This document shows positions 60,201 through 64,000 of a DNA stretch of 64,000 nt, piece by piece. The notes below the pieces were generated by a model. The model did no database searches, was not told where the DNA came from, and was given only the letters and a program-made list of their open reading frames with translations. Both the position numbers and the translations under genes were made by a program. Each line of letters opens with the position of its first letter. Position 1 is the first letter of the stretch. This stretch comes from Lamellibrachia luymesi (lineage: Eukaryota; Annelida; Polychaeta; Sabellida; Siboglinidae), in assembly GCA_009193005.1 (NCBI GenBank), contig SDWI01000346.1, forward strand, positions 348,891 to 412,890. The letters run 5' to 3'.

Positions 60201-62451
60201 AAGATCCATATGCCCAACCACCAAGTACTCCAAGGCCGCAGGATCCATATGCCCAGATGCCAAGCACTCCAAGGCCGCAAGATCCATATGCCCAACCTCC
60301 TAGTACTCCAAGGCCGCAGGATCCATATGCCCAGATGCCGAGTACTCCAATTCCGCAGGATCCATATGCCCAGATGCCAAGTACTTCAAGGCCACAAGAT
60401 CCATATGCCCAACTGCCGGGTACTCCAAGGCCACAGGATCCATATTCCCAACCACCGGGTACTCCAAGGCCGCAGGATCCATATGCCCAAACACCAGGTA
60501 CTCCAAGGCCACAAGATCCATATGCCCAACCACCGGGTACCCCAAGGCCAGGAACACAACGGACTATCGATCCTTTCTCTCAAATCCCAAATGCCCCAAG
60601 ATCATCGGATGCATTTGTGCAGCCCCAAGGACCTCTCAGACCGCAGGATCCGTTTGCCCAGCCTGGCATGCGTATGCCCAAGGATCCGTTTGCCAGTGCA
60701 CCTCGACCGCCACTTGACCAGTTCAGCCAGAACCCGTACGTAGAGCCACCAGGGACCTCGGGCCACGGTGACAGGTTCCACATGCAACTGGCCCTGCCGC
60801 CGACCTCCATTGGCTCGGAACTGCACTCCGATCTGCAGAACATTATTTCCGGCAGTCGGCAGCGATACCTCGAGCCAAGAGACCAGGCGTCGATGGCAGG
60901 GATGACAGCTGCCGCTATGGTATGTACACAGGGTTGGCATGTTGACACGTATGCAGTGTCATAACAGTGGAATGCCATGTTGTGGGATTGCCATAGGGTT
61001 TGTTGCAGTAGCAACCACAGTATGTTGTTGTCACCTTCTCGTTATGTGAGCTGCTATTTGGTAGTCGTATTAGGTTGATGATTGTTTCGTGTTATCTTTT
61101 GGAATTTTTCTGGTTTTGGTATTTTGGCATGTTTAGCAATAAACCATCACAAATGTATATCAAACGACATTTGAGGCGCCAAAAAGGGCAGACAGTTTGG
61201 CATATTTTTCATCAATGAGAATTTTGGCTATTCAATAGAAATATATATATATATATGGAAACGCAAATAAGAAGTTTGTTTCAACAAAATATGTTGCATT
61301 GAAGCAAAACAACGTTGTTGCGATTGTGATCATAACAGAGTGGTGGCAGCACATGCTTTCTACTCAAACAACAAGTAGATATTAACGGACAATTTGTAGA
61401 TTTAATGCCATCGCATTAATACGATTAACTCTTATAATTTTCGCTTAACAGTACATGTTAACATATGGTTTGTGTTTTGGTTTTGTTTTCCTTGCTTGTG
61501 CTGGGCCTAGTCTACGCTAGGTGTAGCTCAAGAGCCAAACAGAGGCTACATTTTGTGTATAGCGGCATGTCCTCAGTTCATTTAAAACACCACGCAGAGA
61601 TGACGATTGTCTTTCGTTCGTTTGTATTTACAGTACTTTTTACAAATGGTGCCACATATCTTCCTATTTGATTTCTGGGGAGACAATGATGTGTTCCTAT
61701 AATTAAATTGCCAATGACATATAATTCATCTGACAGATATTGCTGATATAGCGCATTCGTTATCAGGACATACATAGCCTCTGTTTTCATCAATTAATTT
61801 GATTTAACATTAATAGTTGTTCACTGACATTTAACGTTTAACCATTTGTGTACTAACATGTTTAATGTAGTAGCAGTAGTAGTGTAGTGTTTTGGCAGCA
61901 CATTAACCCAATCCCTCCCATGGACATGTGTCTTCGATTTTTTTGGAATTGCAAAACTCTGCACATTTCTGCAGTTCATTTTGACTTGTCCAATGAAAGT
62001 GGTTGTTTTTCTTCAAAATATTTTTGAACAACACATTTTTAGTGTGGTTTTTGTTTTTGACAGATATACATTTATCTGTTATTAAAGTAAACAATTTTTT
62101 TTTAATTTTGGCTCAATTAACAGTCTTCAGATTATTTTTAAAAAATCAGTGTTATTCCGCTTTGTCTTCTGAGATGAAGAGGAAGTACAATAAAAGAGTG
62201 GTCGCTGGGAAGGAAGGGGTTAACACATGCATTGGTGTTGTACGCTTACACTGACTCGTCAATGTTGTTGTGTGCGTGTAACCCGTCGCCTGCCACAATC
62301 TCTGCTTGTCTTTAATCTATAGCAGCATCCTATGTACCTCCGGGCACCGGGCTACCATGGGGTGTTGACCCCTGGGGCGGGGCCGACCCCTGCCCAAGGG
62401 GTGACACCCGCCCAAGCAATGATGTGGTCTCCATTTTTCTCAGCACCCATG
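27406..62451 (+). CDS. KMT2C/KMT2D-type histone methyltransferase scaffold, N-terminal and central part, 35 coding exons
   Basis: KMT2C/D proteins form the COMPASS-like complex that mono-methylates H3K4 at enhancers in the nucleus. Here 35 coding exons give 2626 codons, in phase at every junction. Residue ranges: disordered acidic N-terminus 1-644, extended PHD1 about 651-855, PHD2-4 about 860-1044, PHD5-7 about 1245-1437, LKDLL near 1761, HMG box about 1985-2040, DPY repeats about 2293-2461. Each zinc-finger block follows human KMT2C in order and key residues, including the RWHHN..CD.CYQQ finger that KMT2C keeps. Start at 27406: first ATG after an acceptor, with an in-frame stop just upstream. 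FYRN, FYRC and SET lie outside the window, so enzymatic capacity and intactness are inferred. In flies the same region is a separate gene (LPT/cmi). Confidence 0.93.
29998..30637 (+). CDS. KMT2 coding exons 2 and 3: disordered linker
   Basis: Exon 2 (29998-30194) encodes EELPPPSSDVMQCMAENE, VVVPMDTCRANMPTVQNMGR and VVQVEATYA. Exon 3 (30553-30637) encodes VSPLHYVGGSSLDRLTSEES. Phases (2 in, 1, 2 out) match neighbours, and donors GCAG|GTATGT and AAT|GTAAGT are normal. There is no domain; the low-complexity character continues from exon 1. Confidence 0.8.
31171..34182 (+). CDS. KMT2 exons 4-8: extended PHD finger 1 (ePHD1)
   Basis: Exons are 31171-31401, 32143-32270, 32931-33040, 33349-33453 and 34125-34182. 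The first zinc pair is in RRCAFCNCGERSLLGQGDL. After an insertion rich in Arg and Ser (GSRSGSSRRSRAALKP) comes DELNHIGYAEEVDPSAVLEK, then GHVWAHHCCAAWSEGV, CNYCLNYGATIVC, CAKKYHYPCASGGGCFQ and LLCPEH. This is the atypical C2HC + PHD (ePHD) layout of KMT2C/D finger 1, with the same L/G..E.VD....E.TGH..HH.CA.WS signature. The likely role is histone or nucleic acid contact within the complex. Confidence 0.93.
31448..31690 (+). mobile_element. tRNA-derived SINE, family A
   Basis: The head GCAGTAGCTCAGTGGTTAGA has an A box and GAGTTCAAGTCC has a weak B box. It is followed by GCAATTTGGTTCACCTCACA and TTGGTCCCTTCTACCAGG-like body sequence. It lies in KMT2 intron 4, sense orientation. Confidence 0.75.
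33598..33915 (+). mobile_element. tRNA-derived SINE, family B
   Basis: A decayed tRNA-like head (GCAGTAGAACAGTTGTTAGA) is followed by TCAGTCCACTCGGCTGTATA, ACTGAGTACCTGGCTATAGA and the tail GTAAAGTGCTTTGAACAGTC with CTAATGACC. KMT2 intron 7, sense orientation. Confidence 0.75.
34599..37134 (+). CDS. KMT2 exons 9-12: PHD fingers 2-4
   Basis: Exons are 34599-34776, 35545-35659, 36383-36573 and 37044-37134. PHD2: CVVCDRPGYIADQLFCTSCG, then HYHGNCLDPP and GWQCPECKICQTCR. PHD3: CRQPGDDNRMLVCDTCDKGY, HTFCLDP, GWKCKNCRVCGDCG. PHD4: SRWHHNYSVCDGCYQQRNKG, LSCPLCGRAYRHF, CTLCSKYVHTEC, GYICPICR. All Cys/His ligands are present. PHD4 follows the KMT2C finger (QWHHN..ICDNCYQQ..LCPFCG), which to my knowledge is decayed in vertebrate KMT2D. 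Vertebrate studies implicate these fingers in partner binding, including BAP1 (established knowledge for KMT2C). Confidence 0.93.
36190..36332. repeat. 57-bp tandem repeat, about 2.4 units
   Basis: Units share ATCTGTAGAATGA, TGTACAAAATCTATACAATC and ACATTAC. It ends about 50 bases before exon 11. Confidence 0.75.
36755..36900 (+). mobile_element. Short direct repeat and SINE family B tail
   Basis: A direct repeat of GAATGTTGTGAACGTATAGG plus AGATACAT (36757 and 36785) is followed by CATGTCTGCCGGGGGTGAAG and GCTTTGACCGGTCCCATGGA, the 3' tail of SINE family B without its head. KMT2 intron 11, sense. Confidence 0.6.
37649..41238 (+). CDS. KMT2 exons 13-16: acidic then basic linker with AT-hook-like motif
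   Basis: Exons are 37649-37745, 39630-39757, 40375-40566 and 41113-41238. The chain runs from acidic (MVEEGSPQDIENFEIFKSFK, LLGMTEDSISSMDIDLNALE) to strongly basic (KPSFGKKMGKKIGAGRPK, then PGKKRQRAPPMTDRSSKRTS). GAGRPK resembles the core of an AT-hook. The same order of acidic segment and GRP-containing basic segment is found between the two PHD clusters of KMT2C/D proteins. Confidence 0.87.
37756..39065. repeat. 71-bp intronic minisatellite, about 18 units
   Basis: Units read TTTAAGCTTCAGTGCGAAGC, TTTGTGCACCAGTTTACATG, TATCATATTGGGGAGTGTTG and GCCTCACTTTG. The first, partial and diverged unit begins 10 bases after the exon 13 donor. Each unit has the inverted repeat AAGCTTC-N5-GAAGCTT. Central units are identical. 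Because 71 is not a multiple of 3, the short open frames that recur every 71 bases are chance readings of the repeat and are not genes. Confidence 0.97.
39222..39520 (-). mobile_element. Dispersed repeat, family C, copy 1
   Basis: Shares GATAGGTTTAATTTTTCGCA, ACAAATGAGCTAGCATAT and TTTCATCAAAACTAAATAAC with 41370-41630, and on the minus strand KLPDLTIKENSFDDLKKL with a plus-strand reading at 51077 (KLPNVSIKVNSFSDLNKV). It looks like a decayed protein-coding mobile element of unknown class in KMT2 intron 13, ending about 110 bases before exon 14. Confidence 0.55.
41370..41630 (-). mobile_element. Dispersed repeat, family C, copy 2
   Basis: Collinear with 39222-39520 (TTGGTTTAATAAAAGACATA, TTTCATCAAAATTAAATAAC, ACAAATGAGCTGGCATGTTG). 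It lies in KMT2 intron 16 just before exon 17. Confidence 0.55.
41663..43678 (+). CDS. KMT2 exons 17-20: PHD fingers 5-7
   Basis: Exons are 41663-41851, 42193-42374, 42576-42740 and 43566-43678. PHD5: FVLGQDMCMSCGSYGSGEEG, CVQCGQCYHPYCANMK, GWRCLDCTVCEGCG. PHD6: GRLILCDECDISYHIYC, PKGTWKCKWCVCC. PHD7: CGSTTPGVGCQWQNNYSQCG, CPVCQRSYKEDDMIIQC, CERWLHIQCDGI, YHCLLCRPLTG. All ligands are present. In KMT2D the last three fingers read unmodified histone H4 tails (established knowledge); the conserved aromatic and acidic positions suggest the same here. The exon 20 acceptor is the less usual CAAG (43565). Confidence 0.94.
41873..42166 (+). mobile_element. tRNA-derived SINE, family A, filling KMT2 intron 17
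   Basis: Head GTTGCTCAGTGGTCAGAGCA; body CACATTGCCTGTCTTTCAGA, GTTGGTCCCTTCTACCTGGT and AAGGGAAGTAAAAGATCCC; 3' part ACTCCTGCGTTAG and GGGCTGTTTGGAGTATG. The intron is 41852-42192 (341 bases), so only about 20 bases at each side are not SINE. Sense orientation. Confidence 0.85.
42890..43270. repeat. 61-bp tandem repeat, about six units
   Basis: Units contain TGTTCGTGAAAATGTTCATC, AAGTTGGTAGAGAATGATGA and AGTACTTCAT; GATGAAGTAC recurs at 42944, 43005, 43066 and 43128. It lies in KMT2 intron 19. GAAGTACTTC in each unit is a palindrome. Confidence 0.93.
43832..44126 (+). mobile_element. tRNA-derived SINE, family B
   Basis: The head GCGTAGTATCAGAGTGGTTA has an A box and GTGTTTGAATCCTC a B box. 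Body: CAGTTCACTCAGCTATATAA and ATGAGTACCTGGCTATACAC. Tail: AGTGTAAAGTGCTTTCAGCA and a TATATAAGAAC end. KMT2 intron 20, sense; it ends 57 bases before exon 21. Confidence 0.8.
44184..46535 (+). CDS. KMT2 exons 21-25: Pro-rich and basic linker
   Basis: Exons are 44184-44279, 44844-45044, 45272-45409, 46014-46109 and 46429-46535. Segments: PPAPQSPQRVPSPLPLSSPP (Pro-rich), KQFMLDGVMLSERGLQLIKS (matches the DGV.L.E.G...L..L element after PHD7 in vertebrate KMT2C/D), KKKKSRIRIGMGVGGFMVRH (matches the GIGGFMVR element), then IKKRRRRRPKKSKMEDDYPS with YLQ (matches RRGRKKSKLE...AYLQ). The basic run is a likely nuclear localisation signal. Phases are 1 throughout, ending in 0. Confidence 0.88.
44500..44720. 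repeat. Dispersed repeat, family D, copy 1
   Basis: Shares CATGAAACTTTGAATTACAT, CATTTAACTTCAGA, ACCTTATGAA and ACTAAGTGAAG with 46150-46405 in the same order. KMT2 intron 21. Class unknown. Confidence 0.55.
46150..46405. repeat. Dispersed repeat, family D, copy 2
   Basis: Counterpart of the repeat at 44500-44720, in KMT2 intron 24. Its last part runs to within 25 bases of exon 25. Confidence 0.55.
46832..47133 (+). mobile_element. TA-flanked MITE (mariner-like ends), copy 1
   Basis: Ends TACTGTATTCGACC and GGTTGGATACAGTA form a terminal inverted repeat, with TA on both sides as expected for Tc1/mariner-type target duplication. The inside is non-coding. KMT2 intron 25. Confidence 0.7.
47254..50058 (+). 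CDS. KMT2 exons 26-29: linker with LxxLL motif
   Basis: Exons are 47254-47551, 47844-47945, 48800-49087 and 49911-50058. Exon 26 starts MAFFGKSLIDKGKEG, continuing the AFFGK element after YLQ in KMT2C. Exon 27 holds GDLKDLLPTDLLQHDEDLIS with the LxxLL-type sequence LKDLL, an acidic helix-like segment. Exon 28 holds DHLDNLDQMLDHSLEMNKEM, probably helical, and TVEDIFKGVLEQGPGP. Exon 29 is Pro/Gly-rich. The family link is by position and phase, strongest at AFFGK and VLEQG. Confidence 0.83.
49527..49830 (+). mobile_element. tRNA-derived SINE, family B
   Basis: The head GTGGCGTAGTAGTTAGAACA (A box) and GGGTTTGAATCCTC (B box) are well kept. Body: CAGTTCACCCAGCTGTATAA and ACGAGTACCTGGCCATAGAC. Tail: GGGGGTGAAGTGTAAAGTGC and TTTGAACAGTCCCAAGGAC. 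KMT2 intron 28, sense. Confidence 0.85.
50402..50438. repeat. Microsatellite (GCAC)n
   Basis: A short tetranucleotide run in KMT2 intron 29. Confidence 0.9.
50528..54614 (+). CDS. KMT2 exons 30-32: HMG-box region
   Basis: Exons are 50528-50721, 51337-51410 and 54564-54614. The sequence LSYNKRSMLKWEKDETLGDL, then STISPVLYCNINHPELK, WSERVKQISKIWRRVP, SEEKPPFL and AKARENRANSRLLRPQK matches the KMT2C/D HMG box (LKWE.DE.LG...TISPVLY.NIN.P.LK....W..RVKQI.K.WR......R.PY..KAR.NR). The final helix is on a 51-bp exon (acceptor TTCTAG at 54563, donor AAG|GTAAAA), easily missed, which lies beyond a 2.3-kb TIR element. All three junctions are in phase. Confidence 0.9.
50940..51250 (+). mobile_element. 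Dispersed repeat, family C, copy 3
   Basis: ACATGCTAGCTCTTTTGTAT, AAGTGAATTCTTTCAGTGAT and TTAGAACATCAAGAAACCTG then AATTGAGGATGTTGTTTTAA recur in order at 62600-63020. The plus strand still reads KLPNVSIKVNSFSDLNKV. KMT2 intron 30. Confidence 0.5.
51840..51916. repeat. (AT)n tract flanking the left end of a TIR element
   Basis: Mostly TA repeats interrupted by TATATGTATA and TACATATA. A similar tract lies at 54229-54293 beyond the right end of the element, so the element sits inside a TA microsatellite. Confidence 0.9.
51917..54228. mobile_element. TIR element of 2312 bp inside the HMG-box intron
   Basis: The left end GTGACCCACCATGCCAAAAT matches the reverse complement of the right end GTGACCCGCCATTCCAAAAT, and similarity continues as TAGAC against GAGAC. 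The element is bordered by TA repeats. Internally, about 110 bases around CGAACGAAAGAGGAAACATG and CCAAGATGGCCACCAAATGT are duplicated (52320-52440 and 52665-52795). A degenerate run of CATAGCCAGGCATATGCC-like words lies at 53205-53370. It carries a small antisense spliced ORF and no recognisable transposase catalytic core. Confidence 0.7.
53030..53696 (-). CDS. Small two-exon ORF inside the TIR element, unrecognised
   Basis: On the minus strand, exon 53577-53696 encodes MDLNKENRVSNLLNKAAHCG, LRDASLRDVAIDYFTHDSDG and ends at a good donor GGG|GTGAGT. An acceptor at 53072 (TTTTAAG) opens exon 53030-53071 in the same phase: KNEDEDSASESEE then TAA. The joined protein is 53 residues, basic then strongly acidic. 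The same frame continues after the stop for 101 codons from Met at 53029 (MPLVVEVSRNEELDDGPPSD). It could be the N-terminus of a decayed transposon protein. I recognise no family. Confidence 0.35.
54229..54293. repeat. (AT)n tract flanking the right end of the TIR element
   Basis: TA repeats that begin directly at the terminal CAC of the element. Confidence 0.9.
56240..56450 (+). mobile_element. tRNA-derived SINE, family B, internally deleted
   Basis: The head GGGGCGCTGTAGATTAGTGG passes by way of CAGACTCTCAGTCGACAG directly into CTCACTGAGCTGTAAATGAG. The body and the AGGTAAAGTGCTTTGAACAG tail follow. The B-box region is lost. KMT2 intron 32, sense. Confidence 0.75.
57255..57565 (-). mobile_element. 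TA-flanked MITE (mariner-like ends), copy 2
   Basis: The inverse of 46832-47133, with ends TACCGTATTAGACATG and GGGTTGAATACGGTA and shared interior (for example CAGCAGGATCCAT and CGCCATCTGGTG). KMT2 intron 32, opposite orientation to copy 1. Confidence 0.7.
58621..58756 (+). CDS. KMT2 exon 33
   Basis: The acceptor TCGCTTCACCAG ends at 58620 and the donor ATGG|GTAAGT starts at 58757. It encodes LVGQEMKKKAKPTRPVGGPG then ATARDESSLPSPQKGQQTPP, a basic to Pro-rich linker. Phase 0 in matches exon 32 and phase 1 out matches exon 34. The same frame is open upstream to 58512 behind another acceptor (TTTCAG at 58511), but that acceptor would need a phase-2 exon that I did not find. Confidence 0.72.
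59433..60919 (+). CDS. KMT2 exon 34: Pro/Gln-rich exon with DPY..TPRP repeats
   Basis: The acceptor CTTCTTTGCAG ends at 59432 and the donor ATG|GTATGT starts at 60920, 1487 bases. Thirteen tandem 13-residue units of the form DPYAQPPGTPRPQ occupy 60047-60553, with a diverged unit just before (DPYAQMPRTPRPQ) and decayed units after (DPFSQIPNAPR, DPFAQPGMRMP). Human KMT2C carries dispersed DPY.QPP.TPRP copies in the equivalent region (from memory), so the motif is old and has expanded here. Each unit has a Thr-Pro site. The last segment includes TSIGSELHSDLQNIISGSRQ, possibly helical. Confidence 0.92.
60047..60553 (+). repeat. Coding minisatellite, 39-bp unit, 13 copies
   Basis: Units begin with GATCCATATGCCCAACCACC-like sequence and vary mainly at residues 5-8 (QPPG, QMPS, QLPG, QTPG). 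The 39-bp period keeps the frame. Confidence 0.95.
60920..62322. other. KMT2 intron 34
   Basis: No exon or recognised repeat apart from a short (AT)n tract near 61242. The sequence is A+T-rich. Confidence 0.5.
62323..62451 (+). CDS. KMT2 exon 35, last exon in window
   Basis: The acceptor AATCTATAG ends at 62322 and the donor ATG|GTAAGT starts at 62452; 43 codons in phase 0 at both ends. It encodes QHPMYLRAPGYHGVLTPGAG, PTPAQGVTPAQAMMW and SPFFSAPM, Pro- and Gly-rich. The acceptor is an AGCAG (NAGNAG) tandem, so a form lacking the first Gln is possible. No further exon was found up to 64000. Confidence 0.78.
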
Positions 62452-62589
62452 GTAAGTGCATGTGGCATGTCATGGGGTTTTGTGTGGGGCGTTGAACTTA
62501 ACCCGTTATGATTAACCCACTGTTTATTCTTCGTTAAAGGTCCCTCCTCAATTCAATTTCTTAGCTGGTCTCATTTCAAATTCATTTTG

Positions 62590-63020
62590 CAAAAAATCAA
62601 ATGTACCTAGTGTCCACTGCAACATGCTAGCTCGTTTGTGTAACTTTTGTGTGTAGTTTTTGTGAAATTATCAGAGAGACAATGAAATTACTTAATATTT
62701 GGTCAAACATAAATTCGAGTAAAAATGGAAATGCTGACAACTCACGGGTGAAATTTCGTAACTTTGTCGTGATTAACGAGATGATGGAAGTCACATCCAT
62801 AATTGGCATTGACCCAGACAGTGTTTACCATTTGGGATATCCACTATTTTGACCCTTTTCAGATCTAACGACTGAAGTCGATTCTTTCAATGATTTGAAC
62901 ATAAATAGGCATTTTTTTATTAATTCGACCGCGGATGAACTATTTACACACTACATATTTGAACATCAGTGAACCAGATTTGCGACAGGCTGCATCAGTT
63001 GAGGATGGAGTTTTAAGCAG
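62590..63020 (+). mobile_element. Dispersed repeat, family C, copy 4
   Basis: AACATGCTAGCTCGTTTGTG, GATTCTTTCAATGATTTGAA, TTTGAACATCAGTGAACCAG and GTTGAGGATGGAGTTTTAAG follow the order of copy 3, with an insertion of about 170 bases between the first two blocks. It lies in the intron after KMT2 exon 35. Confidence 0.5.
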
Positions 63021-64000
63021 CTGAGTTGCATTCTTTTTCTGTTCCAACTCACCCTGAACTTTAAGAGGAACTAATTATTTGTTATGATACTAATTAAGTG
63101 TTTATCGGCAAAAAATGTTCTGTCCCAAAATCGCATAAATTGAATGATTTTATGCTGCCTTCAAGTTGATAGTGGTGGAGATAAACTGCTTTGTGGGAAA
63201 TCATGTTATATACCATACTATTAACTGGTGAAATAACGAGTTTCCCATCTATCGCTTAACAACGTGCAACAAAAAACATGATTTATCTCGAAACGCACAA
63301 ATCTTCACGGTTGTTCAGGAGAAAAGTCATCATTCATGGAATTATCTACTAGTCCGACAGCCAAGTCTTGAGTTTTAGGCTGGACCGGGTTATGTCGTCT
63401 ATAATTTGTTTCTGTTGATTTAGCAAGACTTGGGTTTACACTGAGAAAATGCCATGTGACACCCTGTCACACTTGGGCAATTATTTATTTTGCCTTGTTT
63501 ACCCCCTATTTTGTATCAAATTTCACAATATTTTTAAATGATTAAACAACATGACATTATTTGATCACCTTAATGGTGGTTATCTTAAAAGTTTAAATAA
63601 TCTCGACCATGACATTACTTCTGTTGCACTTCCAGTAGAAAGAAGAAACCCCTTTATTCCATTGTTTACAAACAGCCTGGAAAACAGCCTGGAGATTTTG
63701 CCAAAAAAACCTTGTTCTTTTATTTTAGTAGGACTTATTCAAGCTGTATAGTTCTGTCGTCTCTATTTTCTGGCTGTTCAGCAGAAACAGTTCATGAATT
63801 TCCTTCAGTTTCAAACTCAAACTATTATGACTTCGTTTGACAATGATTTAACAAGATTTAACAAGATTTGCCATCCAAGCCAAAGGCCCAGATGGCAAGT
63901 GGACAAGGAAGCCATTGGCTTATCAAGAGTCCAACAATGTTCATCTACTTATAACCCGCCCTCCTGAGATATGTGTCAACCTTGTTTTTAAACATATTCA
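63021..64000. other. Right end of window, intronic
   Basis: No phase-0 exon with KMT2 character was found. The last 150 bases read RFAIQAKGPDGKWTRKPLAY in one plus frame, which looks protein-like but has no splice signals that I trust. Confidence 0.35.

Noticed and set aside
59847..60583. Long minus-strand and alternate-frame ORFs opposite the DPY repeats
   Set aside because: They are shadow frames of the 39-bp coding repeat.

Overview
This is eukaryotic, intron-rich animal DNA. Two genes can be read exon by exon with matching splice phases: an SLC43-family transporter on the minus strand (left end of the window, about 136-10275, continuing off the left edge) and a KMT2C/KMT2D-type (MLL3/MLL4, trithorax-related) chromatin gene on the plus strand (27406-62451 and continuing off the right edge). 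The gene structure, tRNA-derived SINEs, A+T-rich introns and many minisatellites suggest an invertebrate metazoan. The sequence alone does not fix the phylum. A single gene with KMT2C-like PHD order and KMT2C-like DPY..TPRP repeats fits a lineage that predates the vertebrate KMT2C/KMT2D duplication.

Layout. 1-10305: four SLC43 exons on the minus strand; the first intron (8.3 kb) holds about 111 copies of a 46-bp satellite. 10306-27390: intergenic, dense in repeats. It contains a non-LTR retrotransposon fragment, an N gap (11336-12051), two near-identical copies of a decayed DDE transposase 3' end, two opposed SINEs, several minisatellites (35, 49, 82 and 129 bp units), a 533-bp tandem duplication, a ZSWIM3-like coding fragment and a TIR-bounded element rich in GAGTAC. 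27393-64000: the KMT2 gene, 35 coding exons in the window and 2626 codons that stay in frame across every junction.

The KMT2 protein order is: acidic Ser/Thr/Pro-rich N-terminus, extended PHD1, PHD2-4, a basic linker, PHD5-7, further linkers with an LxxLL motif, an HMG box, and a Pro-rich exon with 13 tandem 13-residue DPY..TPRP units. The FYRN, FYRC, last PHD and SET domains lie beyond the right edge. Whether the gene is intact, or split as in flies, therefore cannot be seen here.

The introns carry most of the unexpected structure: SINEs all in the sense direction of their host gene, one intron that is almost entirely a SINE, a 71-bp minisatellite that begins 10 bp after an exon, an inverted pair of TA-flanked MITEs, and a 2.3-kb TIR element inside the HMG-box intron that carries a small antisense spliced ORF. 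The two host genes share no visible pathway. One is a membrane transporter and the other a nuclear histone-methylation scaffold.
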